Assembly: GCA_039583875.1 (NCBI GenBank)
Contig: CM077167.1
Span: forward strand, 151,483,010 to 151,547,009
DNA from: Platanthera guangdongensis
Taxonomy: Eukaryota > Streptophyta > Magnoliopsida > Asparagales > Orchidaceae
Length of the DNA: 64,000 nucleotides
Reading direction: 5' to 3'
Both the position numbers and the translations under genes were made by a program. Each line of letters starts with the position of its first letter. The first letter of the stretch is position 1. The notes beneath the pieces are model-generated. The model did no database searches, had not been told where the DNA came from, and saw only the letters and a list, made by a program, of their open reading frames with translations. Positions 10,318-19,787 of this stretch are shown in pieces.

Positions 10318-11190
10318 TGTTGAAAACAAAACTGGGTCTCAAAGAGAGTTCGAACCAAATGGGGTAGCTTGCGCCTACTTCTATCAAACTTAAAATCTTG
10401 ACTGGTCGCTCGAAACTAGAAACTGACCCCGGGCTGCAGCGTGGAGGTCCCACCACACAACTGGAAAATATCAAGAGCACTTCCCCTCCTAAAGAAGAAC
10501 TGAGCTGGGCATTTTGGAGGGCCTCGCAGCCGAACCAAATAACCCAAGAAGGAGGAAGCGAAAAAGTACTGGATCCTCTCCAATGGTTCCCACATAGTCT
10601 ATTTAAAAAGTTCCAAACCTGGTTTACAAACAACGTAAATCTGTTGTTCTGGAAATGCTATACGCAGCTCAAATTGGCATACCAACAGCGTAACTCCACT
10701 GTTCTGAATGGCTAATAGCAGACCAAAACATAATCCTGATAAAAGACACTATTGGGCGAATGGTCCATGAAAATGCCACTTGCCTGGGGAGGCGATTCAT
10801 CGATAGGACTGACACTCCTCCCCAGCCCGTGGCCTAGGGCAAGTGTGGGTTTGATTAGTTCACCCGTCCACACCCTTAACATGGGCCCGAGGCGGGTGCG
10901 ATCTTATATGCTCCACTCACCACCAGCTCAATAGTAACCCGGAGTGAATGCTTATTTATGGTCGCACTCGCCGACTGGGCACTCTCCTCATGCCTGGACA
11001 CGAGTGCGGGCCCGACTACCCCACTCGCCTGCCTGACTCGTCTCCTAAGCCATGTCGATGTGGAGCCATCTATCCCCTGGAACTCTCTGATGGGCCCATT
11101 TGGCGAACATGAGGTTGTACACTCGACGGACTCTAGTGACAGTCCACGGCGCCTAACTAGCTCTCTCCTACACCAAGCCATAACAACTGT
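10318..11190 (-). repeat. Gypsy-2 5' LTR (right end uncertain)
   Basis: Begins TGTTGA at 10318 and shares the CTGACCCC...GCGTGGAGGTCCCACC block with the Gypsy-1 LTR. A weak TATA-like minus-strand motif (TTTAAATA) sits at about 10600-10607. The right end is a guess; the text near 11178-11190 (ATAACA) could be a decayed terminus. U3 differs from Gypsy-1 in lacking the 35-bp minisatellite. Confidence 0.5.
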
Positions 11191-11338
11191 TGGTACCCAC
11201 AACTTCAGCTGCTCTCCAGACCACAGCTTCAGCTGCCTCTATCCTCCGCAACTACAACCCTGTTTGCCAAATCTGTTCCAGCGAGATACGAGCCAGACCG
11301 CAGCTTGTTGGGCTCCATACCCAACCGATAGAACTAAC

Positions 11339-11515
11339 CGGCAGACCGCATAACAGTCAGGCCTCTTGACAAACCTGTCAGTCCTCCAAGGCTCCATAAA
11401 ATCTAACAGTCCATAATACTACAGGAATCAGTCTGCTAAGACTAATCGGCAGACTGCGAAACTGAGGCCGCCCGACCAAGCCGGCTATCCGCCAAGGCTA
11501 CATAAAATCTAACAA
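11339..11515. repeat. About 108-bp direct repeat
   Basis: Segments starting CGGCAGAC at 11339 and 11447 are diverged direct copies; both end in CATAAAATCTAACA. A third partial copy may precede 11339 (AGCCAGACCGC near 11291). Non-coding. Confidence 0.65.
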
Positions 11516-11572
11516 TATATATCAAGTGAGGCCGTACGAGCAAGGGTCAAAATTGACTCAAATCGAAAAGTT

Positions 11573-11814
11573 ATCAACATGAAAGTTGTACATCTCGGCG
11601 AGACGAACAACTTTCATGTCGATCACATTTTGATTTGGAGCCGTTTTGGCCCTCGATTTGGGCCCCGAAATCTGGGGCGGTGAGATCGCTACTATAGCAC
11701 TCTCGCCGCCCCAACATTTTGGGGCCCAAATCGAGGGCCAAGACGGCTGCAAATCGAAAAGTGATCAACATGAAAGTTGTAGATCTTGGCGAGACGAACA
11801 ACATTCATGTTGAT
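11573..11814. repeat. Triple hairpin repeat (two small stem-loops flanking a 39-bp-arm stem)
   Basis: Two 17-bp-arm hairpins, 11573-11589/11607-11623 and 11764-11780/11798-11814, both built on ATCAACATGAAAGTTGT. Each has one mismatch in its right arm. They flank a larger inverted repeat with arms 11647-11685 and 11701-11740 and a loop of about 15 bases. The unit is direct-repeated outside and inverted inside. I recall the ATGAAAGTTGT motif from other plant repetitive DNA, but that needs a search. Confidence 0.85.
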
Positions 11815-12105
11815 TACATTTTAATTTGAAGCCGTCTTGACCCCCAAAATGCCCTGCATGTACGCCCGCACGCAATCTTGCCGGCACTTGATCTCTCATA
11901 TATATATATATCTCTACCATTATAAAAGAAATATAAAATCCTTGAATTTTAAACTCATTGGATTGATTTTAGCCATTAGATGTGACATGATTTTTCATCA
12001 GCCATTTGATTGAACCGAACCTTCTCTCTCCACTTTTTCCTAGGTCTCCTAAACCTACTAAAGGGGTCCTAAAGTAATATAGGTTACTTCAAAAAAGACT
12101 CATTA

Positions 12106-12545
12106 AACCCCCTGCTAAACCAACAATTAAAGAAATTCAGCCCGCAAAGAGCCCGCCCACCAAGAGTTTAAGCCCAGTCCGCCACAGCCGACAAGCCCGG
12201 CAGCCCGCCTAATTTCAGGTGTGGGACTATTCAGGTGGGTGAACAGTGCGCACTGTTCACCCGTCTTTTATAATTATGTTATTAATTTTTTAAAAATCAT
12301 TTTTTTCATTAAACCCACCCGCTAAAACCACAATTAAAGAAATTCAGCCCGCAAAGCCCGACCACCAAGAGTTTTAGCCCAGTCCGCCACAGCCGACAAG
12401 CCCGGCAGCCCGCCTAATTTCTTATACATGTTCCTGAAAAAGATATTTAAAGGTCTTTAGCGAAGTTTGACAGGCGGTGTGGGACTATTCAGGCGGGTGA
12501 ACAGCGCGCACTGTTCACCCGCCTTTTATAATTATATTATCAATT
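12106..12545. repeat. Tandem duplication inside the Helitron candidate
   Basis: Two diverged copies of about 200 bp (12106-12300 and 12309-12545) share ATTAAAGAAATTCAGCCCGC and GCCGACAAGCCCGGCAGCCC. The second copy carries an extra stretch of about 55 bp before GTGTGGGACTATTCAGG. Each copy ends with a GGTGAACAG...CTGTTCACC palindrome. Confidence 0.82.
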
Positions 12546-12635
12546 TTTTTAAAATCATTTTTTACAAATTATTTTATAGAATTAAATTCTTAAAAACTGG
12601 CGGGTGAACAGTGCCCGTGCAACTGTTCACCCGCC
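12237..12635. repeat. Three related palindromes (GGTGAACAG / CTGTTCACC)
   Basis: 12237-12262 is a perfect 26-bp palindrome. 12492-12523 is a 32-bp near-perfect version. 12599-12635 has 13-bp arms and an 11-base loop. All keep GGGTGAACAG...CTGTTCACCC, so the stem is conserved while the centre varies. Confidence 0.88.
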
Positions 12636-12982
12636 TGTTTTTAATGTTTTTTTATTTTTAATTAATTATTTAATTTTTAAATTAATTAATTTTAACATGT
12701 GGTTCATTACTTTTTATACATCACAGGCTCTTATACCCGGTTACTATTATAATTAATTTTAATTAATTGATTTTTATTTTTAATTACTTTTTATTTTTAA
12801 TTAATTAATTAATTAATTGTTTTTAATTAAATGTTTTATAGAATAAAATGTATTTTTTTTAATTATAGAAAGCAGGTGGTTCGTTACTTTTGCGATGACC
12901 GTCGGGGGCGGGCGAAGCCCACCGTCGCCGGCCAGGTACTGTGGCGCGTAGCCATCGGGCCGGAGGCCCGTGCCTGCGACTC

Positions 12983-12983
<1 letters not shown>

Positions 12984-13025
<42 letters not shown>

Positions 13026-13033
13026 ATATATAT
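12984..13033. repeat. (TA)n microsatellite
   Basis: Dinucleotide TA tract interrupted by ATTA. ORFs rich in Ile/Tyr on either strand here are artefacts. Confidence 0.95.
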
Positions 13034-13215
13034 CTTTATTATATAATACAATATGCATATCTCAATCACACCATGAATCTCATCTGCACCTTCTGATTAA
13101 GTTCCATCAAATACGGGCGTTGGATTCAAAGCAAGAGGTCTCCAAATAACCAAATACCTAAATCTGCTACTGTTCATTCTCCAAAAAAACCCGATAACCT
13201 GCATTCCCTCTCCCT

Positions 13216-13367
13216 CCCCTCACGGCTCACCCCCGCCGGCGCCCGGCGGAGCCCCCGGCGGCCTGCCCGACGCCCACCGGCGGGTTCGCCGCAGGGCGGC
13301 GAACCCGCGGTGGGCGCGGGCAGGGCCGCCGCGGCTCCGCGGCGCGGCGGGGGTGAGCTGTGAGGGG
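13216..13367. repeat. Long GC-rich hairpin (arms of about 70-76 bp)
   Basis: The left arm 13216-13291 pairs with the right arm 13297-13367 around a five-base loop, with only small bulges. The outer ends are CCCCTCAC and its complement GTGAGGGG (with one mismatch each side), and the inner ends are GGTTCGCCG / CGGCGAACC. It sits in an otherwise AT-rich region within the Helitron candidate. Confidence 0.87.
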
Positions 13368-13531
13368 CGCAGGTTTAAAATTTTTTTTTTCGATTTTTGA
13401 TTTTCTATATATTTAAATAATTTATATTATTAATAAAAATAAATAATTATTTAAAAATCAGAAAAATTTTAAATTTAAATTAATAAATAATTAAAATTCT
13501 AAAATTGTATGTCGGGCGGGCGAAGCCCGCC

Positions 13532-13550
13532 GGGGGGGGGGGGGGGGGGG
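13532..13550 (+). repeat. Homopolymer of 19 G
   Basis: An uninterrupted G run immediately after a CGGGCGAAGCCCG hairpin. Its length in the assembly may be unreliable. Confidence 0.9.
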
Positions 13551-13558
13551 CGAAGCCG

Positions 13559-13712
13559 CTAGAATGCCAAGCGGGCGAAGCCCGCAGCGATGCATCGAGA
13601 ATGGGCGGAGCCCGTTCGAAGATGCTAGGGGGGGCGAAGCCTGCCGGAATGTCAAGCGGGCGAATCCCGCAGCGACGCATCAAGAACGGGCGGAGCCCGT
13701 TCGAAGATGCTA

Positions 13713-13713
<1 letters not shown>
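13559..13713 (+). repeat. Tandem Helitron-type 3' ends
   Basis: Two copies of a module of about 66 bp (13563-13628 and 13648-13713), each with hairpins GCGGGCGAAGCCCGC (the second reads GAATCCCGC) and GGGCGGAGCCC, both ending GATGCTAG. A third CTAG at 13559-13562 closes a similar hairpin. Confidence 0.72.
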
Positions 13714-13769
<56 letters not shown>

Positions 13770-13812
13770 TATATATATATTATATATAATATATATCTAT
13801 ATATTATATATA
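13714..13812. repeat. (TA)n microsatellite at the Helitron 3' flank
   Basis: A long TA dinucleotide tract with interruptions, matching the TA-rich 5' flank at 11898-11910. Confidence 0.93.
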
Positions 13813-14385
13813 TAATTTTGGTACGCGTCGTTACTTTCTTTGATATGCAATATTATATAATTATATATATTCTTAAAACATTTTTTTTTTTTTTTGTTGG
13901 TGTTATAATTAAACGGAAACTAAGAGTTGGGCACTAACATTTTTGGGCATTAAATTTTTATGTCTTTTTCTACAATATTAAGTAATGTTTGGGCTTAAAA
14001 ATGTTATAAATATTGCTTACGGATAGTAAAAAATGCGGTACAAATAAAGAATTGCTTGCAGATAGACAATCACTTAAAACGTCTCTTGCTAACAACGGTG
14101 AGTGCTAATATTGAAAATAACAGAGCTAATAACTGCGCCCTAAAAAATATTGTGAAATGTATAACAACACAAATTAGAAATTATTTTGATGAAAATTATT
14201 TATATATATGGCAAGAAATAAAGCGTTTTATTCTTCAACACATTATAGAACAAATCAGCTAAAAAACATAAACACGGAGACATTCTTATTCATTGAGATC
14301 AAGTAGAAAACTTAAACAATTACTCTTGAAGTGTCTCTGCTTTCTTCTTCTTCAAAGTGATTGGAGCAAAGCTTGTCCATTGGAA
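13813..14385. other. AT-rich non-coding stretch
   Basis: I see no gene here. It includes a T homopolymer near 13881. The part nearest the lectin (14288-14300, minus strand ATGAATAAG) could serve as the lectin polyadenylation signal. Confidence 0.6.
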
Positions 14386-14830
14386 TCAAGCTAGAACTTT
14401 AATAGGTCCAGCCTGTTTGCGTCCAACAAGATTTTTTTGGGGAAGTGCTTGTTTGTGTCCAACAAGCTTTTTATGGACATCAACAATGTAAAATCCATCT
14501 TCTTCGAGTTTGAATACACAAGGACCATTTTTTGTTGTCGTCTTAGTACTCCACACAGTTTTATGTGTATTAGAGAGGAGAACAAGCTTACAATTATTTA
14601 GCAATAGAAGGTCGCAGTTTTCTCCCTGGCCATTGGTGTTTGTTGCCCAAGCTGCAATTTTATTAGGTCCATTATAGTAGGCTACAAGGTTGCAATCACT
14701 TTGCACGGTGAGAAGTAAGTTACCGGCCTGAAGATAGTTGTCGGTTGTCAAACGTTGTCCAGAATGCAATGTAGATGGCAAGGAAGAGCTCAAGGAGCAT
14801 CATGATTGCTATAATAACAGCAAAAAACAT
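14386..14830 (-). CDS. GNA-type (bulb-type) mannose-binding lectin, signal peptide out of frame
   Basis: The only host-type gene in the window. Secreted GNA lectins bind mannose through QxDxNxVxY pockets. The lectin frame (14793-14386, 135 codons, first codon TTG) has one perfect pocket, Q31-D33-N35-V37-Y39 in QSDCNLVAYY, then AWATNTNGQ and the Cys34/Cys60 pair typical of the fold. The second and third pockets have decayed (NNCKLVLLSN; LEEDGFYIVD). The C-terminus has a 12-residue duplication (LVGHKQA / LVGRKQA). A plausible signal peptide starts at ATG 14830 (MFFAVIIAIMMLL) but is one nucleotide out of frame with the lectin, and TGA lies just upstream in the lectin frame. So this is either a pseudogene with a 1-nt insertion near 14790 or a base error in the assembly. 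Stop TGA at 14386-14388. Intronless, as usual for the family. Confidence 0.85.
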
Positions 14831-14938
14831 TTGTGTGATGTGGAAATTGTGATCGCATGATAACACTAAATTAATTTGGTTGATCAATGGTTTTTGTGGA
14901 GGACTAGGAGTTCTCTGAGAGTAAAAATGGCCTACTAT

Positions 14939-14946
14939 TATTTATA
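14939..14946 (-). promoter_or_regulatory. Lectin TATA box
   Basis: The minus strand reads TATAAATA about 110 bp before the ATG at 14830, leaving a 5' untranslated region of about 80 nt. A second TATA-like stretch lies further upstream near 14970. Confidence 0.6.
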
Positions 14947-15547
14947 GTTCAATAATTGTGCTATAAATAATATAATAACTCAAGTTTTATTTTTAGTTTT
15001 TGTTTCCATGCTTAAATAATATTGGTGTTTGTTTGGTTAAATTGAAGTGCATGGCTCACAACCATTTTGTCAATTAACAAATAATAAAATATATCTGTTT
15101 TAATCTTTGCAACCCTTCTTCTGATTATGTCAAAGAGTAATAACATGTCTAACTAAGATGAATTGAGTTTTGTATTTGATGTTCCGTTGGGTATGTATCC
15201 ACAATATCTGTTTATATTGTGCATTGTACCACAATATCTGTTATGTTGGGTATTGTATCCATAATAATCCTGATTTGAAATAGCCCTGTTAAGCTAAGAT
15301 GAATTGAGATTGTATTTGATGTTGTTTTTCTGGTATGTACTTGCAGGTTTAGTTTGCTAGTACACATCAATGTCAGGTTACAGTGGGTCAGTAAACACAG
15401 GACTATACAATGTAATCCCTCATTGTGTAGGTCATCATGTTGACTCATGTGTAATCTCTCTATTGGGCTGTACCTCTATCCCAAGTACAGAGAAGATCAA
15501 GTAAGGCCAGGACCTGTACCCGGAAATTGGAATTTTTTACCTAAGTA
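14947..15547. other. Non-coding region upstream of the lectin, with a 50-bp direct repeat
   Basis: No gene seen. 15151-15200 and 15291-15340 are diverged direct copies (CTAAGATGAATTGAG ... GTATTTGATGTT), and CACAATATCTGTT is repeated at about 15199 and 15230. This could be lectin promoter DNA or an old repeat. Confidence 0.6.
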
Positions 15548-15907
15548 AAATTCGGCGAGTATGGTTAATCATATACGTCGAATTCGCCAAGTATCCCCTT
15601 GATACTCACTGAATTCATCTGTATGTTTCCTGATACCAGTCGAATTCATCGTATATATTTGGAAATTCGCAGAAAAGCGGTAAATTCGGCAAGGAAAATT
15701 TTGCCGAGTATCACTTGCAATACTCGCCGAATTCGCCGAGTATCACTGGTGATACACGTCGAATTCGACGAGTATGCCAGGAGAGATAATCGTCTATTGT
15801 GTTGAGACATATGTCGACCCCTCTGGATTTCTGGATAAGGCAAATTCGACGAATATCACTTGTAAATTAGGCGAGTATCGTACCGATATTTTGACGAACT
15901 CTGCCGA
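15548..15907. repeat. GAATTCGCCGAGTATC-type repeat array, cut by the gap
   Basis: Irregular copies of a motif with GAATTCG and CGAGTATC, and one perfect palindrome CGTCGAATTCGACG (about 15758-15771). It resembles the CpG-palindrome arrays in LTR U3 regions elsewhere in this window, so it may be the U3 of an LTR that continues into the gap. Confidence 0.65.
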
Positions 15908-16407
15908 NNNNNNNNNNNNNNNNNNNNNNNNNNNNNNNNNNNNNNNNNNNNNNNNNNNNNNNNNNNNNNNNNNNNNNNNNNNNNNNNNNNNNNNNNNNNN
16001 NNNNNNNNNNNNNNNNNNNNNNNNNNNNNNNNNNNNNNNNNNNNNNNNNNNNNNNNNNNNNNNNNNNNNNNNNNNNNNNNNNNNNNNNNNNNNNNNNNNN
16101 NNNNNNNNNNNNNNNNNNNNNNNNNNNNNNNNNNNNNNNNNNNNNNNNNNNNNNNNNNNNNNNNNNNNNNNNNNNNNNNNNNNNNNNNNNNNNNNNNNNN
16201 NNNNNNNNNNNNNNNNNNNNNNNNNNNNNNNNNNNNNNNNNNNNNNNNNNNNNNNNNNNNNNNNNNNNNNNNNNNNNNNNNNNNNNNNNNNNNNNNNNNN
16301 NNNNNNNNNNNNNNNNNNNNNNNNNNNNNNNNNNNNNNNNNNNNNNNNNNNNNNNNNNNNNNNNNNNNNNNNNNNNNNNNNNNNNNNNNNNNNNNNNNNN
16401 NNNNNNN
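15908..16407. other. Assembly gap, 500 N
   Basis: Exactly 500 undetermined bases, a conventional placeholder size. True distance and content are unknown. ORFs that read across it are meaningless. Confidence 1.
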
Positions 16408-16526
16408 TTTTTTTGTGGTTTTGTTTATAAAAAAAAAATTTTTTTTAAGGGTCAACTAAACAATAATAAAACAAAAGTTACCGACTTGAAGAAACGCGTA
16501 GACTTGACGCTCAACTCCTTCGATCG

Positions 16527-19500
16527 TCACGCCGAAGAAAGATGTCCTTCAAACCTGCGAAAATTTAAATAAAAATAAAAAAAAATAAGAAGAAAAGATA
16601 AGCATGGGGTGCCTCCCACAAGCGCTTTGTTTATGGTCGTTGAGCTCGACCCAAGCGGGCACTCGTTTATGGGTTCGGAGGTAATTTCCTCCCGGTACTC
16701 ATTACTAGTATCACCGGCGAGGAATATCTTCAACCGGTGCCCATTCACTTTAAATTCGCCTTGTTCCGGGTGCGAGATAAGCACTATCCCATATGGCCAT
16801 ACCTCTTTTACAATAAAAGGGCTGACCATCGGGACTTGAGTTTGCCCGAAAAAGTCGGAGGCCGAGTTATAAAGGAGAACTTGATCTCCCGGTTTAAATC
16901 TTTAGGGTGCTTAATTTTTTTATCATGATAAAATTTTGTGCGCTCCTTATAAAGTTTATTCACTTTCATAGGCTAAGGAGCGCCACTCATCGAGCTCGTT
17001 AATTTGGAATTTCCGAAGCTCGGAGGACAAAGTTTCATCTAGATTTAAAAATTTTAAGCGCCCAAAAGGCGCGGTGCTCAAGCTCAAACCGGTAAGTGAC
17101 ATGCTTTCCCATAGACCAATCGGTACGGCGTACAACCAAATAGCGGTCTTGTACGCGGTCCGATAAGCCCAAAGAGCATCATCAAGCTTGACCGACCAAT
17201 CCTTTCTATTAGTAGAAACCGTTTTCCTCCAAAATTCGTTTGATTTCACGGTTAACTACTTCTACCTGACCACTTGTTTGAGGGTGATAGGGGGTGGCTA
17301 ACCTATGTGTAACGCCATATTTAGACAAAACTTTGGCGAATTGTGCGTTACAAAAGTGGGTGCCCCTATCACTAACTATTGCCCGCGGTGCTCCAAATCG
17401 TGAAAATAACTTTTGAGAAATTGGGTTCACGACTCGGGCGTCATTAGTGGGGAAGGCTTGCGCTTCCGCCCACCGTGACACATAGTCGACCGCTACCAAT
17501 ATATATTTATGTCCATGCGATGTTGGTAGCGGTCCAACAAAGTCGATCCCCATAAATCAAAAAACATCTATTTCTAAAAATGTATTTAACGGCATTTCAT
17601 CGCGGCGGGAAATATTACCTGAGCGTTGGCATTGTTCACAACGACTTACATGGGCGTTGAGCATCCTTGAAGATGCATGGCCAATAGAAGCCCGCTTCAA
17701 GTACCTTCCGAGCCGTCCGATTAGCTTTAATAGTGCCCACCGGCGGGTCCTTCATGACAATGCTTTAAAATTTGTGCTCCTTCCTCATGAGAAAACACAC
17801 CTCCGCACTACTTGATCCGCGCAAACACGAAAAGGAAGGGATCCTCCAAAAATAATTTTTCAAATCAGAAAAGAATTTCTTCTTTTCTTGATAAGAAAAA
17901 TCATTCGGGAGGAGTCTCGCAACAAGATAATTTGCGAAATCGGCGAACCAAGGAGTGGGGAGGGTGATTACCTTATGAATGGCGAGAAGGCGCTCCTCGG
18001 GAAAAGTGTCGTCAATGTCCTCCTCCATGAGCTCCCCGAATTTGGGTTCTCCAACCGCGAAAGATGGTCAGCCGCCAAGTTCTCCGCTCCTCTCTTGTCG
18101 CGAATCTCCAAATCAAATTCTTGGAGTAGTAAGATCCACCTAATCAATCGCGGCTTTGCATCTGTTTTTGCTAGTAAATATCTCAAAGCCGAATGATCAG
18201 TAAAAACAATAATTTTAGACAAAGTGAGATATGAGCGGAATTTATCAAATGCGAAAATTACGGCTAATAATTCTTTTTCGGTGGTCGTGTAATTTTCCTG
18301 TGCGGCGGTTAATGTTTTGCTTGCATAATAGATAGGATGAAAGTTTTTATTTATGCGTTGTCCTAACACCGCACCAACGGCAAAACTACTAGCGTCGCAC
18401 ATTATCTCAAAGGGAAGCTCCCAATTGGGAGCGATCATGATAGGAGCGTTAATCAATTTTTCTTTAATAAGAGAAAAAGCCCGCAAACAATTTTCGTCAA
18501 AAATAAACGGCGCGTCTTTTTCTAACAAGTGGGTTAGGGGCTTAGTTATTTTAGAAAAATCTTTAATAAACCGGCGATAGAAACCGGCATGCCCCAAAAA
18601 ACTACGAACGGCCTTAACATTTGAAGGGGGAGGTAGCTTTTCTATAGTTTCAATTTTTGCTTTATCTACCTCTATGCCCTTACTAGAAATTTTATGGCCT
18701 AAGACCAAACCCTCCCGTACCATAAAATGGCACTTCTCCCAGTTTAAAACTAGATTCGTGTCCTCACACCTTTGGAGTACACGGGAAAGGTTTGCTAAAC
18801 ATAAATCAAACGAATCTCCAAAAACGGAGAAATCGTCCATGAACACCTCCATGATATCCTCCACTAATTCGTCAAAGATCGCTAGCATACACCTTTGGAA
18901 GGTTGCCGGCGCGTTGCACAAACCAAAAGGCATCCTTCGATAAGCGAAGGTGCCAAACGGACAAGTGAAGGTTGTTTTCTCTTGGTCCTCGGGTGCGATT
19001 GGGATTTGAAAATATCCCGAGCGACCATCAAGAAAAACAATAAAATGAGTGCCCGGATAGCCGTTCAAGTATTTGGTCAATAAACGGCAAAGGAAAATGA
19101 TCCTTACGGGTTGCATCATTAATTTACGGTAATCGATGCATACCCGCCATCCGGTAACGGTTCGAGTGGGAACTAACTCGTTTTTATCATTAGGAACTAC
19201 CGTTAACCCTCCTTTCTTGGGCACCACTTGGACCGGGCTCACCAAGAGCTATCCGAAATTGGATAGATGATACCCGCATCTAATAATTTAATGACCTCGG
19301 CCTTGACTACCTCCTTCATGTTAGGATTTAGCCGGCGTTGAGGTTGAATAGTTTTGTGAGCGTGTTCTTCTAAAAAAATTTTATGGGTGCAAAATGAGGG
19401 ATTAATCCCTCTCAAATCTGTGATCTTCCACGCAATTGCGCGGCGATGAAGTTTTAAAATATGAGATAATTTAATTTTTTCTTCATCGGTCAAGTAGGCC

Positions 19501-19787
19501 GACACAATAACCGGAAGTTTTGAATCCTCCGCTAAAAATAAATACTCTAAATGATCAGGCAATTGTTTTAATTCTAGCGCGGGAGGTTCATCATAAGAAG
19601 TTTTCAAACGATCACTACCAATTTCTAAAAGTTCAAAAATAGGTGCGTGCGTGATCGAGAGATTATCACTATTTTCATGAGCAATTAAATCTAAATGTTC
19701 TAAATCGGCTTCATGATCAATAGAAGATAAAGATTTTTCAGAAAAAAGAAAAGAGTCGTCTTCAAGAGAAGCTCCAAATAATAACAT
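16527..19787 (-). pseudogene. Athila-1 pol: RT, RNase H, integrase (frameshifted)
   Basis: Reverse transcriptase begins in 19787-19239 (IYPISDSSW) and continues after a frameshift at about 19240 in 19245-17968: [29 protein letters not shown], the catalytic FMDDFSVFG, then RNase H ([27 protein letters not shown]). About 19075-19135 is read in a shifted frame that later recovers, so two compensating indels lie between CIDYRKL and FLDGRSGYF. The zinc-binding part of integrase follows (FADFANYL near 17935; CQRSGN-like near 17635), then the core at 17553-17209 with [17 protein letters not shown] and [11 protein letters not shown] supplying D-D-E. 17249-16956 and 16829-16527 carry ALWAYRTAYKT and FKVNGHRLK of the C-terminus in further shifted frames. 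An in-frame TGA precedes MGIDFVG. Confidence 0.88.

Larger units (their letters stand above)
11911..13713 (+). mobile_element. Candidate non-autonomous Helitron
   Basis: The 5' end is TCTCTACCATTATAAAAG, beginning with TC after an A. The 3' end is a GC hairpin (CGGGCGGAGCCCG at about 13688-13700) followed by eight bases and CTAG at 13710-13713, then T. These are Helitron hallmarks: TC start, hairpin 10-12 nt before CTRR, and insertion between A and T (both flanks are TA repeats). No Rep/helicase is encoded. The terminal 3' module is present in tandem, with alternative CTAG ends at 13559-13562 and 13625-13628. A composite of several shorter elements is the main alternative. Confidence 0.5.

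Noticed and set aside
10318..11579. Extending the Gypsy-2 LTR to ATCAACA at 11573-11579
   Set aside because: Tempting TGTTGA...TCAACA pairing, but the motif is part of the repeated hairpin unit and recurs at 11764, so it is not a reliable LTR end.
12900..12984. A second Helitron 3' end before the TA tract (GGGCCGGAGGCCC then CGACTCGT)
   Set aside because: The hairpin is right but the terminus reads CTCG, not CTRR; kept as internal sequence of the larger candidate.
12831..13937. Ile/Tyr-rich ORFs
   Set aside because: Translations of TA microsatellites.
14056..14262. 68-codon ORF upstream of the lectin end
   Set aside because: AT-rich chance ORF without a recognisable domain or homologue in the window.
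15774..16455. ORFs of about 200 codons on both strands
   Set aside because: They run through the 500-N gap; the coding content is unknown bases.
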